From NCBI GenBank assembly GCA_944321965.1, contig CALUNH010000004.1, forward strand, positions 48,810-112,809: 64,000 nucleotides of DNA. Reading direction: 5' to 3'. The notes beneath the pieces are model-generated. The model saw nothing but the letters and a program-made list of their open reading frames with translations, did not search any database and was not told the DNA's origin. The first letter of the stretch is position 1. Every line of letters begins with the position of its first letter. A program made the translations under genes and the position numbers. This stretch comes from an uncultured Alistipes sp. (lineage in GTDB: Bacteria > Bacteroidota > Bacteroidia > Bacteroidales > Rikenellaceae). Shown here piece by piece: positions 60,787-64,000 of this stretch.

Positions 60787-63215
60787 ATGAACGGATTGTT
60801 CCTATTTCCAAGGGGGGGGGAACCGGACCGGTTTCCTGCTTCTTCCATCTTTGCTGCATTTGTTCTTGCTGACACAGCCCGCACAGGCGCAGACCGTCAC
60901 CATCTCCGGACACGTGTCCGATGCCGCCGACCGCCACTCCTTGCCCGGAGCGCATCTCCATCTGTTGCAGGCGGCCGACAGTTCCCTGCTTGTCAGCGGT
61001 ATGGCTGACATGGACGGGAATTTTGCCCTGAAACTGCCGGACACCACGGCACCGCTGCTTCTGAAAGCGACCTACCTCGGATATGCCGACCGTTATACCT
61101 CCATCCAAGGAAGCACTCCGCAGGAAATCGAAATGCAGGCCCGGGATTACGCTATCGGCGGGGTGGTTGTCAAGGCGTCGCTCTTCCAACGCAGGTCCGA
61201 CCGGTTCGTCTTCAACGTGAGTGCCGCCCCCGTGGCTGGCAGGGACGGATGCCGTAGCGCTCCTGCAGCACACCCCGCTGGTCATCTCCTCGGGGAACGA
61301 CAAACTCAACATCGTCGGCAAGAGCCGGACAGCGATCCGGATCAACGGCAAAGATCCCCACATGAGTCAGGATGCCCTGATGGCTTATCTGCGCTCCATA
61401 CCGTCGGAAGAGATCCGGCGGATCGAGGTGATCACCATGCCGGGCAGCGAATATGCGGCCTCCTATACGGGCGGGATCATTAATGTCGTCATCCGGGAAC
61501 AGACCGACGGGTTGAAGGGTTCCGTGCGCCTGGAGGATCGCCAAAACCGTTTTGTGAACAATCCCGGAGGCTCTCTGAATCTGAATTTCCGGAAACAAAA
61601 GATTGCCATCGCTGCCAACCTGTGGGGAGGACGAAGCCTTACTTACATGGAAAATGCTTCCGAGCAAAACGTTTTTGAGACGCAAACCGATATCCGGAGT
61701 TTCGGGTGCAGCAAACAGGGTGGAGGTGGTTATGTCGGCGGAAAGATCGGCCTCGATTACGAAATCTCGCCCCGGCACACCCTCGGGTTGCATTTCAGCC
61801 GGAGTTACCGGGCCAACCGAAGCGATAACTGGACAGACTACCGCTACAGCCGTGCAGAGACGCTGGATTCGCTGACCTGTTCCCGGTCGGAAAGTTCGAA
61901 TCCGGTGAACCAGACCTCGGCAAGCATCAGCTATCTGTTCGATATCGTTCCCTCGCGGCACCGGCTGACCATGGATGTCAGCTATTCGAACAACCGTCGG
62001 ACCGGGGATTCGTTCACCTGCAGCGATCGTATGGATGAGAACGGGGTGCCGATGTATCGCAACTCGGACTTTATCCAGCGCGTCACAACGGCCATCGATG
62101 CCTGGTCGGGCCGGATGGATTACCAGTGGACTCCGAACTCCCAAAGTACGTTGAAGAGCGGCCTTGCCTTCTATTCCACCTCGACGGACAACGATACCTT
62201 CTTCGGCCTTGCGGAAGGCAGTGGCTATGTCAACGACCCGAACCGCACCAACCGTTTCGTGTATGACGAGACGATCGGTGCCGCCTATGTTTCCTATCGC
62301 CGGGCGTGGAGCGATTCGTTCGAGACGACATTGGGCCTGCGCGGGGAATACATGCACAACACGGGATATCAGTATATCGGAGACGACCGGTTCTCCAATA
62401 CGCGGTTCAATCTGTTCCCCACGGTGATTCTCGGCTACAAGGGCGTTCTTTCATATAGTTTAAGCGGGAAAATCAAGCGCCCCGGGTTCAATGACCTCAA
62501 TCCGTTCCGGCACTATTTTTCGTCGACCTCCTATGTCGAGCACAATCCGTTCCTGCAATCCTCGCGTTCGCTGGTGCAGGAGTTGGCCTACACGCTGAAG
62601 GACAACTACATCTTCCAGGCCTCCTACACGGTCAACTATGATGCGTGGGCGCAATTCGTCGTTCCGGAGGAGAACAACGTCATGCGCTATACGCTGGTCA
62701 ATTACGGGAACAACCAGGAGCTCAGTTTCAACTTCATCTATACGAAAAGGTTCTTCAACGGTGTCTGGAATACGACCAACACACTGGCCTATGCCTATTC
62801 ACACTTCAAAGGCAACCCCTTGGGGAGGGAGATGAATACCGATGGATCCTCGTTTTGGCTGATGTCCATGAATACGTTTACTCTGTCGAAGCAGCGCAAA
62901 TGGTATTGCGACCTCTCCTTTTTCCTGGACACGCCCTGTCAGGATACCGATACCCGATTCGAGGGTTCCCAACTGCTGTCGATCGGCTTTCGGAAACAGA
63001 TTGCGGGATGGAGTTTTACGGTAAAGATGCAGGATCTTCTGAATCGGGGGATTTCGAGGGCCACGACCGTTACCGATTTATTGCGATCGTATGATAGAAA
63101 CGATCTCGGCCGCCGGGAGTTGTACGTGGTGATCTCCTGTTCGTTCGGCAATAAGAAGGTAAAGGGACAGGCGCGGCGCAGTCTTTCCGGGAAAGGAATA
63201 GAGGATCGAATGTGA
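60787..63215 (+). pseudogene. TonB-dependent outer-membrane receptor, out of frame at a G9 tract and at about 61225
   Basis: A receptor gene whose parts lie in three frames. The ATG at 60787 reads MNGLFLFP and then nine G residues (60812-60820); losing one G would connect it to GFLLLPSLLHLFLLTQPAQAQ, a good signal peptide, followed by VTISGHVSDAADRHSLPGAHL (carboxypeptidase-D-like domain). A second shift near 61225 (GGCAGGGACGG) separates RFVFNVSAAPVAG from TDAVALLQHTPLV. The plug (IAVRINGK-type segment TAIRINGKDPH, IRRIEVITMPGSEYAASYTGG) and a beta-barrel continue unbroken to 63215. It resembles outer-membrane beta-barrel receptors without a SusD partner. It is non-productive as written; either phase variation at the G-tract, decay, or sequencing error could explain it. 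Confidence 0.85.
60812..60820 (+). repeat. Homopolymeric tract of nine G in the receptor signal peptide
   Basis: Nine consecutive G residues, 25 nt after the ATG. Eight G (or eleven) would restore the frame into the hydrophobic signal sequence. Tracts of this kind slip during replication. Confidence 0.9.
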
Positions 63216-63263
63216 TAATTAGGCTGAGGCCTGGACTTGTTTTTGCGCTGTCGGCAAAAAGAG

Positions 63264-63296
63264 AAAACCCTGATTTCGCTTGGAGATCAGGGTTTT
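63264..63296. terminator. Bidirectional terminator after the receptor gene
   Basis: AAAACCCTGAT (63264-63274) and ATCAGGGTTTT (63286-63296) are perfect 11-nt arms around an 11-nt loop, with T residues after and A residues before. Confidence 0.82.
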
Positions 63297-63321
63297 GCAG
63301 CTTTTTGATTCTCTTCAAAGT

Positions 63322-63345
63322 GGTACCACCAGGAATCGAACCATG
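63322..63345 (-). other. tRNA 3'-end-like fragment (possible attachment site)
   Basis: The minus strand reads GGTTCGATTCC then TGGTGGTACCA, which looks like a T-loop, 3' T-stem and acceptor strand. The expected 5' acceptor partner and a matching 5' T-stem are not found upstream, so it is not a complete tRNA. Such orphan tRNA ends are typical at the borders of elements integrated into tRNA genes. Confidence 0.4.
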
Positions 63346-63723
63346 CGATCAAGTGTTTGTATCTCTTTGAGTTGGATTTCGGCAAAAGGGACTGTCTCCC
63401 GCGGTTGCTCCACCGAAAAACCGCACCATTTTGCAGGGTTTCACGGGGTCGATTTCCTACTACGATGCAAAGATAACCTTTTATTTTGAAAAGCAAGCAG
63501 ATGACCGGAACACAATCACCGTATTGGAGCTGGAATAGATTAACCTGAGATCTGGAATGGCCATATCAACGATAATCAAATATATTCTTGCGAGAACAGA
63601 TCTTTTATATTATTTTTATTACGCATTTCGCAGTTACAATAGCCATAGAGAGTTTTTGTAGTAGTTGTTTCATCCATGATCACATGAGTTGAAATGTTAT
63701 GGGACTTTAATATTGATAAGCAT

Positions 63724-64000
63724 ATGACGATTGGGAAACTGAAGTCTATTGTCTATCTGAACTTGATGAAACAGCAAGAGACAATGGAGAGTCGCATGCT
63801 GTTATGCGCCTTACTGGCTGAAGGACTCGGTTGGGATTTGGATTTTCAGGAGAAGGACAATGCTTTGCAGGCTATGTTCGAAACGTTGAACCCTTTTCGA
63901 AAAAAATTACTGAAACTCTCTCAGGAAGCATGTTGTGCCAATATTTCTTCAATGATCGGTCCTGTCGAGCCGGATCGGTTGGTCGCCATGCTGGATTCTC
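63724..64000 (+). CDS. Unknown protein, truncated at the window end
   Basis: An open frame from ATG 63724 runs 92 codons to the right edge without a stop. It begins MTIGKLKSIVYLNLMKQQE and contains MLLCALLAEGLGWDLDF and MFETLNPFRKKLLKLSQEA. I do not recognise the family. Its base composition is AT-richer than most genes in this window, in line with the AT-rich DNA just before it, suggesting recently acquired DNA. There is no signal peptide or membrane helix in the visible part. Confidence 0.55.
   Translation, partial: MTIGKLKSIVYLNLMKQQETMESRMLLCALLAEGLGWDLDFQEKDNALQAMFETLNPFRKKLLKLSQEACCANISSMIGPVEPDRLVAMLDS

Larger units (their letters stand above)
63216..63723. other. 508-bp interval with hairpin and tRNA-3'-end-like fragment
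   Basis: No credible protein gene is seen. It contains the terminator at 63264-63296, a tRNA T-arm/acceptor-like fragment on the minus strand at about 63322-63345, and a minus-strand -7-like box (TATCTTTG) at 63468-63475 upstream of that fragment. From about 63530 the sequence becomes much AT-richer than the rest of the window. Confidence 0.6.

Noticed and set aside
63322-63475. Complete tRNA gene or other structured RNA on the minus strand behind a TATCTTTG box.
   Set aside because: No 5' acceptor partner for TGGTACC and a mismatched T-stem; neither a standard nor a long-variable-arm tRNA can be folded. It is kept only as a tRNA-end-like fragment.

Overview
This window is chromosomal DNA from a member of the Bacteroidales. 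High G+C, codon use and gene content fit an Alistipes-like (Rikenellaceae) gut bacterium, but the genus is inference. The supporting signs are three SusC/SusD pairs, a MurF-alanine racemase fusion, promoters of the TTTG-N19/20-TAnnTTTG type (clearest at the tRNA-Gln gene and in front of the plus-strand susC), weak Shine-Dalgarno sites and many SpII lipoproteins.

Layout. 1-2419 (minus): truncated HyfB/NuoL-like proton-channel subunit and rsmE. 2591-6940 (plus): two tandem M3 metallopeptidase lipoproteins. 6941-7437: repeated terminators and a minus-strand tRNA-Gln(CUG). 7576-9814: nucleoside permease and a ferredoxin-nitroreductase fusion. 9895-13006: a 9-bp minisatellite and lptD (minus), divergent from an amidase, an MCE protein, mutS2, murF-alr, an RsmI-like methyltransferase, grpE, dnaJ, a small membrane protein, mutL, rhomboid and EEP genes. 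27523-32751: a YhcH-family gene, a Gly/Pro-rich exported protein, a Bcr/CflA-like exporter, ugd and an A-type flavoprotein.

The most interesting region is 32933-46809. Two SusC/SusD operons point away from each other. Between them, perfect 23-bp inverted repeats (37578-37600 and 39311-39333) enclose a tyrosine recombinase gene and one outward-facing consensus promoter whose -7 box touches the right repeat. This has the architecture of an invertible promoter that would express one SusCD system at a time. As drawn, the plus-strand operon (SusC, SusD, zinc metallohydrolase lipoprotein, DUF4302-like lipoprotein) is ON and the minus-strand pair is OFF. The recombinase has one in-frame TAA at codon 162, so the switch may be locked here or driven in trans.

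47280-60662 holds a SLOG-like orphan gene, then a divergent ECF sigma/FecR pair next to a TonB-dependent SusC with an STN signalling domain, SusD, a PQQ-propeller lipoprotein, a TIM-barrel isomerase-like protein, a metallo-beta-lactamase-fold lipoprotein, a glycerophosphodiester phosphodiesterase and an organophosphate:phosphate antiporter-like transporter. It looks like an uptake locus for glycerophospho-compounds rather than for a glycan.

60787-63215 is a TonB-dependent receptor out of frame at a nine-G tract in its signal peptide and again near 61225. The last 700 bases are AT-richer, carry a tRNA 3'-end-like fragment and enter an unknown truncated gene, perhaps the edge of an integrated element.
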